NCBI RefSeq assembly: GCF_004022565.1
Contig: NZ_CP022987.1
Span: 1,860,001 to 1,924,000, forward strand
Origin: Pollutimonas thiosulfatoxidans
GTDB taxonomy: Bacteria; Pseudomonadota; Gammaproteobacteria; Burkholderiales; Burkholderiaceae_B
Reading direction: 5' to 3'
Length of the DNA: 64,000 nucleotides
The notes beneath the pieces are model-generated. The model did not search any database, was not told the DNA's origin, and saw only the letters and a program-made list of their open reading frames with translations. A program made the translations under genes and the position numbers. Shown here piece after piece: positions 19,546-27,931 of the stretch; the stretch's first letter is position 1, and each line of letters begins with the position of its first letter.

Positions 19546-20451
19546 TTAGATAGAGCCCACGTCTTTCAACGATTTACGCACCAGCTCATGGTGCTGTTCG
19601 TGCAAGGAGGTTAAGGGTAAGCGATAGCCCAGTTTGGTCAGACCCATTTCAGCAACGGCCCACTTGACGGGAATCGGGTTGGATTCTACAAACAGCACTT
19701 TGTTCAAGGCAGCTAATTTGGCGTTCAGTTGCCGGGCCAGTATGCCGTCGCCCTTGATGGCCGCCATGCATAGTTCGTGCATCAGCCGCGGCGCCACGTT
19801 GGCGGTGACAGAGATATTGCCCTTACCGCCCAGCAGCATCAGTGCGACGGCCGTGGGATCGTCGCCGCTGAACACCAGAAAATCAGCCGGTGCATCGCGC
19901 AGAAGCAAGGCACCCTTGCCGATATCGCCCGTGGCATCCTTGATGCCGACGATGCCGTCTACCTGCGCGAGCCGCAAGATGGTCTCATTGGACATGTCGG
20001 CAACAGTGCGCCCGGGTACGTTGTACAGGATGGCCGGCAGATCGACCGCTTCAGCGATCGTTTTAAAGTGCTGATACAGCCCTTCCTGGGTGGGCTTGTT
20101 GTAATACGGCACCACAGACAAGCCTGCTTGCGCCCCCACCGATTTGGCATGGCGCGACAGTTCGATGGCTTCCGAGGTGGAGTTGCCGCCGATACCGGCG
20201 ATGACGGGCAAACGCCCCGCCGCATGCTCGACCGCCACCCTGATCAGCTCGACATGCTCTTCCACTGTCACGGTCGGCGATTCGCCGGAGGTACCCACGA
20301 CGACCAAGCCATCGGTGTCCTGCTCTACATGCCAGTCGATCAATTTTCGATACGAGTCGTAGTCCAGACTGCCATCGGGATGCATGGGCGTGATTAGCGC
20401 AACCATGCTGCCCTGAAAGGTTGGAGTCGTCGTATCCGCGGTTGTTGCCAT
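19546..20451 (-). CDS. dapA: 4-hydroxy-tetrahydrodipicolinate synthase
   Basis: The enzyme condenses pyruvate with aspartate semialdehyde, the first committed step to diaminopimelate and lysine. The TIM-barrel motifs are complete: [15 protein letters not shown] pyruvate-binding loop, the [13 protein letters not shown] tyrosine segment and the Schiff-base lysine in [13 protein letters not shown] chose the ATG at 20451, giving 301 residues. An ATG four codons upstream (20463) overlaps the AGGAG ribosome-binding site, while the chosen one is 12 bases from it, so the start is uncertain. First gene of the dapA-bamC pair. Confidence 0.95.
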   Translation of the reverse strand: MATTADTTTPTFQGSMVALITPMHPDGSLDYDSYRKLIDWHVEQDTDGLVVVGTSGESPTVTVEEHVELIRVAVEHAAGRLPVIAGIGGNSTSEAIELSRHAKSVGAQAGLSVVPYYNKPTQEGLYQHFKTIAEAVDLPAILYNVPGRTVADMSNETILRLAQVDGIVGIKDATGDIGKGALLLRDAPADFLVFSGDDPTAVALMLLGGKGNISVTANVAPRLMHELCMAAIKGDGILARQLNAKLAALNKVLFVESNPIPVKWAVAEMGLTKLGYRLPLTSLHEQHHELVRKSLKDVGSI

Positions 20452-20529
20452 AGTAGCAATCATCTCCTGGTAATCGTGAACGTGCCTAGCCGCAATTAAC
20501 TCGCAAGTTTACCGGATAAGCGCGCGATA

Positions 20530-21180
20530 TTATAAGAACCAATTGACAATTAGTTGCCCGAATGCCAGCAGAGGTTCCAGCACGATCCACAAAACCCCGG
20601 TAAACATCAGGATAATCAGGATCAGCAAGCCATAGGGCTCTATGCGTGAGTACTGCCAGGCCATCCGGCTGGGCAGCAAGCTGAACACCACGCGCCCGCC
20701 ATCCAGGGGCGGCAGCGGCACCATGTTCAGTGCCATCAGGATCAAATTGACCTGTATGCCTGCTATGGCCATTTGCACCCAGAAGTCGCCCGGCGCGGCC
20801 CCGGTTCCGGCCAATAAGCGCAAGCTTAGTGTCCAGATGATGGCCATCACCAGGTTGGAGCCCGGTCCCGCTAGCGCCACCCACAACATGTCGCGCTTGG
20901 GGTTGCGCAGACGGCTCCAATCGACCGGCACCGGCTTGGCCCAACCGAACAGCAGGCCTGCCCCGCCCATCAGCTTCGTACTGAATAACAAGACCAGCGG
21001 GACGATGATGGTTCCCACCATGTCGACGTGACGGATGGGATTCAAGCTGATCCGGCCGGCCTGCCACGCGGTGGGATCGCCGAACATGCGAGCCACGTAG
21101 CCGTGCGCCGCCTCGTGCAGGGTAATGCCAAAGAGCACAGGCAAGGCGTAAACGGTAATGGTCTGTATCAGCGATTCCAT
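20530..21180 (-). CDS. Site-2 protease family membrane protein (peptidase M50)
   Basis: The 216-residue integral membrane protein carries the zinc-binding HEAAH motif at residues 22-26 and the third-ligand region NMVPLPPLDGGRV near 155-167. About five hydrophobic helices are present. It belongs to the short, PDZ-less branch of site-2 metalloproteases, which cut membrane-embedded substrates. The physiological substrate in this branch is unknown. It lies downstream of a terminator-separated YciO gene and upstream of dapA on the same strand. The ATG at 21180 has only a weak ribosome-binding site (GGAA). Confidence 0.85.
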   Translation of the reverse strand: MESLIQTITVYALPVLFGITLHEAAHGYVARMFGDPTAWQAGRISLNPIRHVDMVGTIIVPLVLLFSTKLMGGAGLLFGWAKPVPVDWSRLRNPKRDMLWVALAGPGSNLVMAIIWTLSLRLLAGTGAAPGDFWVQMAIAGIQVNLILMALNMVPLPPLDGGRVVFSLLPSRMAWQYSRIEPYGLLILIILMFTGVLWIVLEPLLAFGQLIVNWFL

Positions 21181-21190
21181 GGGGTTCCGT

Positions 21191-21220
21191 GAAAAGGCCG
21201 CCCGGTAAAACCGGCGGCCT
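21191..21220 (-). terminator. Rho-independent terminator after the YciO-type gene
   Basis: AGGCCGCC (21195-21202) pairs with GGCGGCCT (21213-21220), with two further GC pairs inside. On the minus strand the hairpin is followed by TTTT (21194-21191). It separates the YciO-type transcript from the site-2 protease gene. Confidence 0.65.
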
Positions 21221-21250
21221 GTACGTTAGGCATTCAGAGCGGCAAAAAGT

Positions 21251-21877
21251 TTAATCCAGGCCGAGGGTGGCCAGGTCGCCCTGCCCGCGCCGCACGATTT
21301 CCGGCGTGGGGCCGCTGAGGTCGATAACGGTGGTGGACTCGAACGGACATGCGCCACCATCGATCACGCCGGCCAACTGGTTGGCATAGCGGTCGAAAAT
21401 GGCCTGCGCGTCGTTCATGGGCAAGTCTTCCCCCTCGGGGATCAGGGTGGTCGACATCAGGGGAGAACCTGCGGCTTCCAGCAATGCCAGGGTAATCTTG
21501 TGCTTGGGCACGCGGATACCTATCGTCTTACGCGATGGATGTGAGACGCGGCGCGGAACCTCTCGGGTCGCCTCAAGAATGAAAGTCCACGGACCGGGCG
21601 TCGCCAGCTTCAGTAAACGGTACTGGCGATTGTCCACGCGTGCGAAGTGGCCGATCTCGGCCAAGTCGCGACACAGCAAGGTAAGGTGGTGGCGCTCGTC
21701 CAGGCCGCGCAAGCGGCGCAGCGCATCGGCGGCTGTCTTGTCGTCCAGGCGGGCGACTACGGCATAGCTGGAATCGGTGGGGATGGCGAGCAAGCCGCCA
21801 TCGTTTAATAGCTGACCAGCCTGCTTGAGCAGGCGTGGCTGTGGGTTTTCTGGATGTACTTCGAAAAACTGGGCCAT
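21251..21877 (-). CDS. YciO/YrdC/Sua5-family protein
   Basis: The 208-residue product has the Sua5/YciO/YrdC fold: LLAIPTDSSYAVVARLDD, the RRLRGLDERHHLTLLC KxR-like nucleotide site, TPGPWTFILEAT and SRKTIGIRVPKH. Members of the YrdC/Sua5 branch make threonylcarbamoyl-AMP for the t6A modification of tRNA. The YciO branch has diverged and its role is less clear; SSYAV in place of the usual TxYGL and RGLDERH point to that branch. The ATG at 21877 was preferred over one two codons upstream because AGGA sits 7 bases before it. Confidence 0.82.
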   Translation of the reverse strand: MAQFFEVHPENPQPRLLKQAGQLLNDGGLLAIPTDSSYAVVARLDDKTAADALRRLRGLDERHHLTLLCRDLAEIGHFARVDNRQYRLLKLATPGPWTFILEATREVPRRVSHPSRKTIGIRVPKHKITLALLEAAGSPLMSTTLIPEGEDLPMNDAQAIFDRYANQLAGVIDGGACPFESTTVIDLSGPTPEIVRRGQGDLATLGLD

Positions 21878-21913
21878 ACGCATATCCTAACATTCAGGTG
21901 GTCAAGTTTACAG

Positions 21914-21950
21914 TGAGACGATACAGATGAAGCCAGCCTGTATCGTCTCA
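21914..21950 (-). terminator. Perfect 13-bp hairpin after the repeat-protein gene
   Basis: TGAGACGATACAG (21914-21926) and CTGTATCGTCTCA (21938-21950) pair perfectly around an 11-base loop. It lies 26 bases past the stop of the minus-strand Met/Gly-rich gene and before the YciO-type start. The U-tract is poor (TGTAAACTTG), so termination efficiency is uncertain, and it could also be a regulator site for the YciO gene. Confidence 0.5.
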
Positions 21951-21976
21951 TAAGTAAACATCCACTGCCGGACGCG

Positions 21977-22399
21977 TTATTGCGAGCCGCCCCCCGCGCC
22001 GGTGCCCATACCGCCGCCCATGCCGCCGCTGCCCGAACCACCGGTACCCATGCCGCCGGAGTTCATGCCGCCGGAATTCATGCCTCCAGAATTCGTCCCT
22101 CCGGAATTCATCCCGCCGGTTCCCATGCTGCCCGAGCCCGAGCTACCGGAGTTCATGCCGCCGCTACCTGCTCCCGTCGAAGGCATGGATGAGCCCTGAT
22201 TGGACATGCCCGGAGACGTCGTTGTGGCCGATGAACCGACTGGAATCTCGGTCTCAGTGATTTCCAGGGTGGGCTGAATATCGATCTTCTGGCGTTCGAG
22301 CCATGATTGATGTGCCGCAGCGTCGTCGTGCGCCTGCGCCACCGCAAAGGGTGCGGCCAGCAAGGCGGTTATCAAAATGGTCTTGTGCACTGTTTTCAT
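21977..22399 (-). CDS. Secreted Met/Gly/Ser-rich repeat protein
   Basis: The 140-residue precursor starts with a clear signal peptide (MKTVHKTILITALLAAPFA, cleavage after VAQA). A short conserved-looking segment HQSWLERQKIDIQPTLEI follows. The C-terminal two-thirds consists of degenerate pentapeptides such as MNSGG and MGTGG. I do not recognise a family. Methionine every five residues on a flexible chain could bind copper or silver or scavenge oxidants, but that is speculation. ATG at 22399 follows AAGGAG at 9 bases. The repeat tract is encoded by a 15-bp tandem DNA repeat and is likely to vary in length. Confidence 0.7.
   Translation of the reverse strand: MKTVHKTILITALLAAPFAVAQAHDDAAAHQSWLERQKIDIQPTLEITETEIPVGSSATTTSPGMSNQGSSMPSTGAGSGGMNSGSSGSGSMGTGGMNSGGTNSGGMNSGGMNSGGMGTGGSGSGGMGGGMGTGAGGGSQ
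22053..22127. repeat. Five 15-bp tandem repeats
   Basis: Five consecutive 15-base units starting at 22053 share the pattern CCKCCRGAATTCRTS with few changes. They encode the MNSGG pentapeptides of the secreted repeat protein on the minus strand. Looser copies extend the array on both sides. Such arrays expand and contract by slippage. Confidence 0.7.
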
Positions 22400-22576
22400 G
22401 ATAGCGAGCTCCTTCATTGAAAGATTGCTGAACATTTATCGTAGAGGAAACGGCCGTACGGGTGAACCCGCAAACGTTTCAAACCGTCACGGCGGCCACG
22501 CATGCATCCTTAGGATGGTCCCGCGGGATATGCTAGAATCCCGTTCTCTTCGAGCAGGCAAAGTGCGACCGAAAGA

Positions 22577-22585
22577 TGCTATACT
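22577..22585 (+). promoter_or_regulatory. Extended -10 element before tRNA-His
   Basis: TGCTATACT (22577-22585) is an extended -10 element 26 bases before the tRNA. No good -35 lies 17 bases upstream. A second similar element (TGCTAGAAT, near 22531) lies further up and may also serve the tRNA. Confidence 0.4.
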
Positions 22586-22611
22586 TTTTGGTCGATCTTT
22601 GCTGCATCAAT

Positions 22612-22688
22612 GGTGACCGTAGCTCAGTTGGTAGAGTCCCGGATTGTGATTCCGGTTGTCGCGGGTTCGAGCCCCGTCGGTCACCCCA
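22612..22688 (+). tRNA. tRNA-His (anticodon GTG)
   Basis: The 77-base cloverleaf has acceptor arms GTGACCG and CGGTCAC and anticodon GTG within GGATTGTGATTCC. The TpsiC stem-loop is GCGGGTTCGAGCCCCGT and the CCA end is encoded. The extra G at position -1 (22612) that marks tRNA-His is present, opposite C73. The tRNA reads both His codons. Confidence 0.97.
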
Positions 22689-22712
22689 AATTGGCTGCTT
22701 ACGCCCTCCGCC

Positions 22713-23078
22713 TTACTGAATAACCCGAATAGAATCCACTTCTATCTCGGGAGGCCGCGTCAAACCGGTATCGACCTCACCGATAATCTCTACCTTGGTT
22801 TTCTCGCTGACTGCTTGAGCAGGAAAACGCTTGTCGTCGATCTCGGCAACGATCTCGCCACTACCGTCCGAAAAAATATACTGATCGTGCGACGTCCGAC
22901 GCAACAGATGCCCTTGCAACTGCACGGCCTGATCGTCTTGCGGGTCGGCCAATATTGCCGCGACACTGCCTTCGTTTATGGTGGATGGCCCCGTATACTG
23001 CGCGAGTGCAGGCAAGGCAAATAATGCCGCCACCGTGGCTGGCACCATTAAAAGCCGCACATTAAAACCTATGCGCAT
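22713..23078 (-). CDS. YgiW/YdeI-family periplasmic OB-fold protein
   Basis: The 121-residue precursor has a signal peptide ending ALPALA and an OB-fold with QLQGHLLRRTSHDQYIFSDGSGEIVAEIDD, the hallmark of the YgiW/YdeI (BOF) family. Members are periplasmic stress-tolerance proteins induced by peroxide, cadmium or antimicrobial peptides. The ligand is unknown. ATG at 23078 follows AGGAGA. It is a single gene that ends close to the tRNA-His gene on the other strand. Confidence 0.85.
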   Translation of the reverse strand: MRIGFNVRLLMVPATVAALFALPALAQYTGPSTINEGSVAAILADPQDDQAVQLQGHLLRRTSHDQYIFSDGSGEIVAEIDDKRFPAQAVSEKTKVEIIGEVDTGLTRPPEIEVDSIRVIQ

Positions 23079-23176
23079 AGAATCTCCTGGAATAAATGCT
23101 GGGGTAACGCCTGCAGCAATTAACAGACCCGTCTGGCCGGGCTGTGCTACCTACATGACCTGGGTCAGAGGCCGCT

Positions 23177-23389
23177 GTGGCTGACTTCATCTTGAACTGG
23201 TCCGACGCGCCCGCCGGCTGGGACTGGGCCGCGCAGGACGAAGACGGCCGCTGGTTCTGGTATGCCGTGGCCCCACAACTGGGCATAGGTGGCGGTGTCT
23301 GGCGCGCCCCTTCACGTGCACAGCAGTATGCGGGACAGGGCCAACCGAATGCGGCGTGGCACGACACGCTTAGACAACGTCCCGGCTAG
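23177..23389 (+). CDS. Small conserved-looking hypothetical protein
   Basis: The 70-residue product contains the tryptophan-rich NWSDAPAGWDWAAQDEDGRWFWY followed by GIGGGVWRAPSRAQQY. It has no signal peptide or membrane helix. I recall similar uncharacterised small proteins in related betaproteobacteria but cannot name a family. The GTG start at 23177 has only a weak AGAGG site. It lies alone between a divergent periplasmic protein gene and the cardiolipin synthase gene. Confidence 0.5.
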   Translation: MADFILNWSDAPAGWDWAAQDEDGRWFWYAVAPQLGIGGGVWRAPSRAQQYAGQGQPNAAWHDTLRQRPG

Positions 23390-23449
23390 AGATGCCCGAA
23401 CACCCGCTACTCTATATACTTAGCTCACACCTTCCGGCACAACGACCTT

Positions 23450-24916
23450 ATGGCGCTGAATATGGAATCCCTGCAATATCTCGTTTCTGAGTACTGGCCG
23501 CATCTTGCCTTCGTATTGAGTCTGGCCATCGGCGGGACGGCCGCCACCCATGCCGCCATGACCAAAAACGATGTGCGCGCCGCCATAGGCTGGGTAGGGG
23601 TCATCATGATGTCGCCGCTGCTCGGTCCCATGATCTATCTGGTGGCCGGCATCAACCGCATTCGTCAGGACCACATCTCCGAGCAGCGCAATAAAAGCCT
23701 GAAAGACTATGCCCCTACGCATGAGGCGTCAGATGTGGACGTTGCGGTGGCCGCTGCGCCGCAGTTCGCCTCGTTGCGGGTATTGGGTGACCGCATCAGC
23801 CGCTTTCCGCTGCGCGATGGCAACCATATTCGGATGCTGCTGGGCGGAGACGAAACCTACCCGGCCATGATCGAAGCCATCGACAAGGCCAAGCGATCCA
23901 TCGCCTTGCAATCCTATATTTTTGACAACGACAGCGAAGGCCGCAAGATCGTCGACGCCTTGTCACGTGCGCACGAACGAGGCGTACAGGTGCGCGTACT
24001 GATAGACGCCGTCGGTTCGAAGTATTCGCGCCCGCCGGTTATCCGGCTGCTGCGCAAGCGCGGTATTCCATGCGCGCTATTCATGACCAACCCGCTGGGT
24101 TTGCGCATGCCATACGCCAACCTGCGCAGCCACCGCAAGATACTGGTGATCGATGGCTGCACGGCCTTCACCGGTGGCATGAACATACGCGAGGGCTTTG
24201 TCACGGCGGTGGCGGGTGCAGCGACTGCTGCTGACACCCATTTCATGGTCATAGGTCCTGTGGTGTTGCAACTGATTTCAGTGTTTGCGCACGACTGGGA
24301 ATTCACCACCAAGGAAACCCTGCCTTACGACATCTGGTGCTGCGATACCTGGGAGGCGCCAATGCCGCATGTGCCGGCACGCTGTGTGCGTTCGGGCCCC
24401 GACCGATTTATCGTTGGCACGCATAACATGCTGCTGGGAGCCTTCGCCGTAGCGCAAAAGCATATACGCATACAGTCGCCGTATTTCCTGCCTGATCAAA
24501 GCCTGCTGGGCGCCATCAATACGGCAGCGCGCCGGGGTATCACCGTAGACATCGTCATACCCGGTAGCAACAACCTGCGCCTGGTCAGTTACGCCATGAC
24601 TGCACAACTGGACCAGGTCATACGCAGCGGATGTCGCGTATGGCTGGCCGGCGGCAACTTCAATCACTCCAAACTCATCACCATCGATGGGGCGTGGTCG
24701 TATGTGGGCTCTTCCAATCTGGATCCGCGCAGCCTGCGCCTGAACTTCGAGCTGGACATGGAAGTCTACAGTCGCGATCTGGCCGGCCAGATCGAGGCGC
24801 TGATCGATGCCGAGATCGAGCAGTCCGAAATGGTGACCCTGGAAAGCCTGGCGTCCATTCCGTTTCGCAAGCGCCTGCGCAACCGCATAATCTGGCTGGC
24901 CAGCCCCTACCTGTAA
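23450..24916 (+). CDS. cls: Cardiolipin synthase, phospholipase D family
   Basis: The 488-residue membrane protein has two N-terminal hydrophobic helices (about 16-70) and two HKD catalytic motifs: SHRKILVIDG, and NHSKLITIDG followed by GSSNLDPRSLRLNFEL. It would transfer a phosphatidyl group between two phosphatidylglycerols to make cardiolipin at the inner membrane. Length and layout match ClsA-type enzymes. The ATG at 23450 lacks a strong ribosome-binding site; a second ATG four codons later is possible. It is convergent with the TRAP transporter operon. Confidence 0.9.
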   Translation: MALNMESLQYLVSEYWPHLAFVLSLAIGGTAATHAAMTKNDVRAAIGWVGVIMMSPLLGPMIYLVAGINRIRQDHISEQRNKSLKDYAPTHEASDVDVAVAAAPQFASLRVLGDRISRFPLRDGNHIRMLLGGDETYPAMIEAIDKAKRSIALQSYIFDNDSEGRKIVDALSRAHERGVQVRVLIDAVGSKYSRPPVIRLLRKRGIPCALFMTNPLGLRMPYANLRSHRKILVIDGCTAFTGGMNIREGFVTAVAGAATAADTHFMVIGPVVLQLISVFAHDWEFTTKETLPYDIWCCDTWEAPMPHVPARCVRSGPDRFIVGTHNMLLGAFAVAQKHIRIQSPYFLPDQSLLGAINTAARRGITVDIVIPGSNNLRLVSYAMTAQLDQVIRSGCRVWLAGGNFNHSKLITIDGAWSYVGSSNLDPRSLRLNFELDMEVYSRDLAGQIEALIDAEIEQSEMVTLESLASIPFRKRLRNRIIWLASPYL

Positions 24917-24927
24917 ACGGCAGGGGC
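24903..24927. terminator. Hairpin between convergent cls and dctM genes
   Basis: GCCCCT (24903-24908) pairs with AGGGGC (24922-24927), with two more GC pairs inside after a mismatch. The cls stop codon lies in the loop. It may end both transcripts; the stem is short, so confidence is low. Confidence 0.35.
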
Positions 24928-24935
24928 ACGGCCGC

Positions 24936-26252
24936 TTATATCGCCGGTCCCATCACGACTTCGGGTAGCCAGGTGACGATTTCCGGGAATACACACAACA
25001 CCAGTATGGCTAACAACATCACCAGCACGTAAGGCAAGGCGCCCCACAATATTTCCTTGGTTGGTACATTGGGTGCGATTGAGTTGATAACGAACAAATT
25101 CAGTCCGACTGGCGGGGTAATCAGGCCGATTTCCATGTTGATGGTCAACACCACCGCGAACCAATAGGGATCAAACCCGGCCTGCGTAATGATGGGAAAC
25201 AGCAGCGGTGCCGACATCACGATAATGGCAACCGGCGGCAGGAACATGCCCGATACCAACAGGAAGACATTAATAAGCCCCATCAAGGCCCACCGATTGA
25301 TCTCCAGGGCGGCAATTGCACCGGCCAGCGACTGGGTGATGTAGAGCGACGACAGAGCGAAAGCGAAAAGCTCGGCCGACGCCATAATCATCATGATCAT
25401 CACGCTTTCGCGCATTGCTGAACCAAATATGCCGATAAAAGGTTGAATGCGATACAAGCGGTACACCAGTATCACGACAACCAATGTCAGAAAGGCCCCG
25501 GCACCCGCAGCCTCGGAAGGTGTTGCCACGCCGCCGTACAGCACGAACAACATCCCGGCGATGATGAGCAGCAAGGGGAGAACACGAGGCAAGGAAGCGA
25601 ACTTTTCCTTCCAGCTGTAGTGCAACCCTTCGACCCGGAAATGAAAGCCCTTGCGCCGCGCATCGATCAAGGCCCACGCCATGAACATCGCCGTCAACAT
25701 CAGGCCGGGCAGCACGCCGGCAAGAAACAAGCGCCCTATCGAGGTTTGGGTGGAAATTCCATACACAATCATGGTGACCGATGGAGGAATCAAGATACCA
25801 AGCGTCCCCCCTGCTGCGATGGAACCCGTCGCCACCGAGTTGGGGTAGCCGCGCTTTTGCATCTCGGGTATGCCCATCTTGCCGATGGCCGCGCATGTGG
25901 CCGGACTAGAACCGGTCATGCCCGAAAAAATCGCGCAGGCTCCGATATTGGACAGCACCAAGCCGCCCGGCACCTTGTATAGCCATCGATCCAGCGATCG
26001 ATACAGATCACCACCAGCAGGTGTTCCCGCAACTATGGCCCCCATCAGCACGAACATCGGAATCGCCACATACGCAAGGTTGGCAATGCCGGCAAACATG
26101 GTTTCGGCAGTAACGTAGATGACGTCCAGTCCCATATCGAGCAACAACCCCGTCAGAGCCGCCAGGCCCAGGGCAAACGCGATCGGCATGCCGGTTGCCA
26201 GCAGCACGCAAAGGCCTACGACAAGCGCAATACCAGCCATGGTCGGTGTCAT
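24936..26252 (-). CDS. TRAP transporter large permease (DctM), probable malonate uptake
   Basis: The 438-residue protein is the 12-helix DctM subunit that couples solute import to a sodium or proton gradient. Family segments are visible: VGLCVLLATGMPIAFALGL, a CAIFSGMTGSSPATCAAIGK loop, ITPPVGLNLFVINSIA near residue 360 and the PPVAIIVMSAPLLFPII helix. It overlaps dctQ by 4 bases (ATGA) with AGGAG before the start. Position at the end of the malonyl-CoA decarboxylase/malonyl-CoA synthetase operon argues that the substrate is malonate, as in the MatPQM system of Sinorhizobium. The substrate is inference from context. Confidence 0.9.
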   Translation of the reverse strand: MTPTMAGIALVVGLCVLLATGMPIAFALGLAALTGLLLDMGLDVIYVTAETMFAGIANLAYVAIPMFVLMGAIVAGTPAGGDLYRSLDRWLYKVPGGLVLSNIGACAIFSGMTGSSPATCAAIGKMGIPEMQKRGYPNSVATGSIAAGGTLGILIPPSVTMIVYGISTQTSIGRLFLAGVLPGLMLTAMFMAWALIDARRKGFHFRVEGLHYSWKEKFASLPRVLPLLLIIAGMLFVLYGGVATPSEAAGAGAFLTLVVVILVYRLYRIQPFIGIFGSAMRESVMIMMIMASAELFAFALSSLYITQSLAGAIAALEINRWALMGLINVFLLVSGMFLPPVAIIVMSAPLLFPIITQAGFDPYWFAVVLTINMEIGLITPPVGLNLFVINSIAPNVPTKEILWGALPYVLVMLLAILVLCVFPEIVTWLPEVVMGPAI

Positions 26253-26737
26253 GATGGCTCTCCTGCCAGTTTGATGATTTCAGCGATGTACTGCAGGCAT
26301 AGCAATATGAAACCGGCCAGCATGGGCGTCAATGGCATCCATAAGGGCACCGCCGCCACGCTGGGGGTCGTCCAGCCGCCCTCCAACGCCTCGTAAAGAT
26401 GTATGCCGGTGCCAACAACCATAATCAGGCAAAACAGCAACCCCATGACGGATCCGATAATGCCCAGCCTTATCTGAGTGCGCGGCCGCGCCAAGAGCTT
26501 GACGACATCCACGCCCACGTGGCCGCCCTTGAGCAATACATAAGGAGCGCCCAAAAAAATAGCGGCAGTCGCACTGAAGACGACCGCTTCAGTCTGCCAG
26601 ATGGTGGCGGCACGAAACACATAGCGCATCAAGATCATCTGGCAAACTACGACCATGGAAAAGGTCAGCAGCAGCGCCGAAAGGACGCCGCAGGCGCGCG
26701 ACAGCGTCTCGACCATGCTGATGTATCGTCGAATCAT
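26249..26737 (-). CDS. TRAP transporter small permease (DctQ)
   Basis: The 162-residue, four-helix DctQ subunit pairs with DctM in the inner membrane. RYVFRAATIWQTEAVVFSATAAIFLGAPYVL is the conserved central region, and the GGHVGVDVVKLL motif follows. AAGGA precedes the ATG at 26737. It is translationally coupled to dctM by a 4-base overlap and is separated from dctP by a strong hairpin. Confidence 0.88.
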   Translation of the reverse strand: MIRRYISMVETLSRACGVLSALLLTFSMVVVCQMILMRYVFRAATIWQTEAVVFSATAAIFLGAPYVLLKGGHVGVDVVKLLARPRTQIRLGIIGSVMGLLFCLIMVVGTGIHLYEALEGGWTTPSVAAVPLWMPLTPMLAGFILLCLQYIAEIIKLAGEPS

Positions 26738-26773
26738 AGGAATCCTTTGTTATGGGGTTGCGCCCCCGACGCA

Positions 26774-26805
26774 TTACCTGGGCAGCTACCAAGCTGCCCA
26801 GGTAA
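26774..26805. other. 14-bp perfect hairpin between dctP and dctQ
   Basis: TTACCTGGGCAGCT (26774-26787) and AGCTGCCCAGGTAA (26792-26805) pair perfectly around a 4-base loop. Hairpins just after a binding-protein gene commonly protect its mRNA 3' end and partly terminate, so the binding protein is made in excess over the permeases. Confidence 0.7.
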
Positions 26806-26827
26806 CTTTCGGCCGAAGCCGCTACGA

Positions 26828-27820
26828 CTACTTGACGGCCAGCGCCTTCTTGAGCAACTCATCACCGCCTTTGACTTTTTCGGCAAAGTTCTTGTAGGAC
26901 GACGATTTGGCCACATCCATCCAGGCATTGAAATCGGCTTCGCTCATGGTGACAACCTGGACACCAGCCTTGGTGAAGGTGTCGACCATCTTCTGCTCAC
27001 CCTTACGCGACTCTGCCGTGAAGTAGTCTTCGGCCTTCTTGGCCGCGTCGAGTATGGCCTTTTGCTGCTCGGGCTTGAGTCCGTCGTACACCTTCTTGGA
27101 CATGATTACCGGCTCGTACATGAACCACAACGCGTTCTCGCCGGGCGCCGTCAGGCACTTGACCTGCTCGTAGATCCGGTACGACACAAAGCTGTCGTTC
27201 GACGTATTGGTGGCATCCAGCACGCCAGTCTGCATGGCGGTGTAGATCTCGGATGATGGCATGGAAGAGATAGAGGCGCCGGCTGCCGCAAGCATTTGCT
27301 CGAAGGCCGGACCCGCTGCGCGTATCACCTGGCCCTTGATAGTGTCGGGGCTGGTGATGCAAGTTTGCTTGGACGCAAAGCCGCCCGCCAGCCATGCATC
27401 GGCAATGACCACAGCCCCGCTTTCTTCGACCAGCGCCTTGATGTCCTTCATGAAGTCGGACTGGTTAAGGCGTTGCGCATGATCATAGTTGCGCACCAGC
27501 CCCGGCATGAGCGTGGCGGAAAACTGCGGCACGCGTCCGGAAGCGTAGTCCAGCGGAAAGGCCGACATATCGAGCTGGCCCCGCGTAATGGCGCCCCACT
27601 GCTCGTTGGCTTTATACAGCGACGACGACGGGAACACCTGTATCTTCAAACCGACGTTGGCCGCTTCAACTTCGCGGGCAATGATCTGCACCATCTCGTC
27701 GCGCGGATCGCCTTGCCCGCCCGGGAATTGATGAGAAGCGCGCAGCGTGGTCTGCGCCGATACGGGTGCTGCCGTGGCCAATACCGCAGCTACCGCTACG
27801 ATGCTAAATAGGCTTTTCAT
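26828..27820 (-). CDS. TRAP transporter solute-binding protein (DctP), probable malonate
   Basis: The 330-residue precursor has a signal peptide ending PVSA and the DctP fold (SHQFPGGQGDPRDEMVQIIA, TGVLDATNTSNDSFVSYRIYE). The conserved arginine that usually binds carboxylates in this family is probably Arg in GQVIRAAGPAFEQM. It captures substrate in the periplasm for DctQM. AGGAGA precedes the start. It follows the malonyl-CoA synthetase gene after a 111-base gap without obvious structure, which could carry an internal promoter. Confidence 0.9.
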   Translation of the reverse strand: MKSLFSIVAVAAVLATAAPVSAQTTLRASHQFPGGQGDPRDEMVQIIAREVEAANVGLKIQVFPSSSLYKANEQWGAITRGQLDMSAFPLDYASGRVPQFSATLMPGLVRNYDHAQRLNQSDFMKDIKALVEESGAVVIADAWLAGGFASKQTCITSPDTIKGQVIRAAGPAFEQMLAAAGASISSMPSSEIYTAMQTGVLDATNTSNDSFVSYRIYEQVKCLTAPGENALWFMYEPVIMSKKVYDGLKPEQQKAILDAAKKAEDYFTAESRKGEQKMVDTFTKAGVQVVTMSEADFNAWMDVAKSSSYKNFAEKVKGGDELLKKALAVK

Positions 27821-27931
27821 AGTTGTCTCCTGGATTTATTTGTAAGGATTGCTTGCTATGTGGAGTTGCCTTGCTGCCTGAACTGCTGTGGTCGACGGTG
27901 TTGTCGTATGCCTCCTGTGCCGTCGTAGTCG

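Noticed and set aside
22053..22127. Possible CRISPR array
   Set aside because: Units are contiguous 15-base repeats without spacers and lie in frame within a coding sequence; no cas genes are present.
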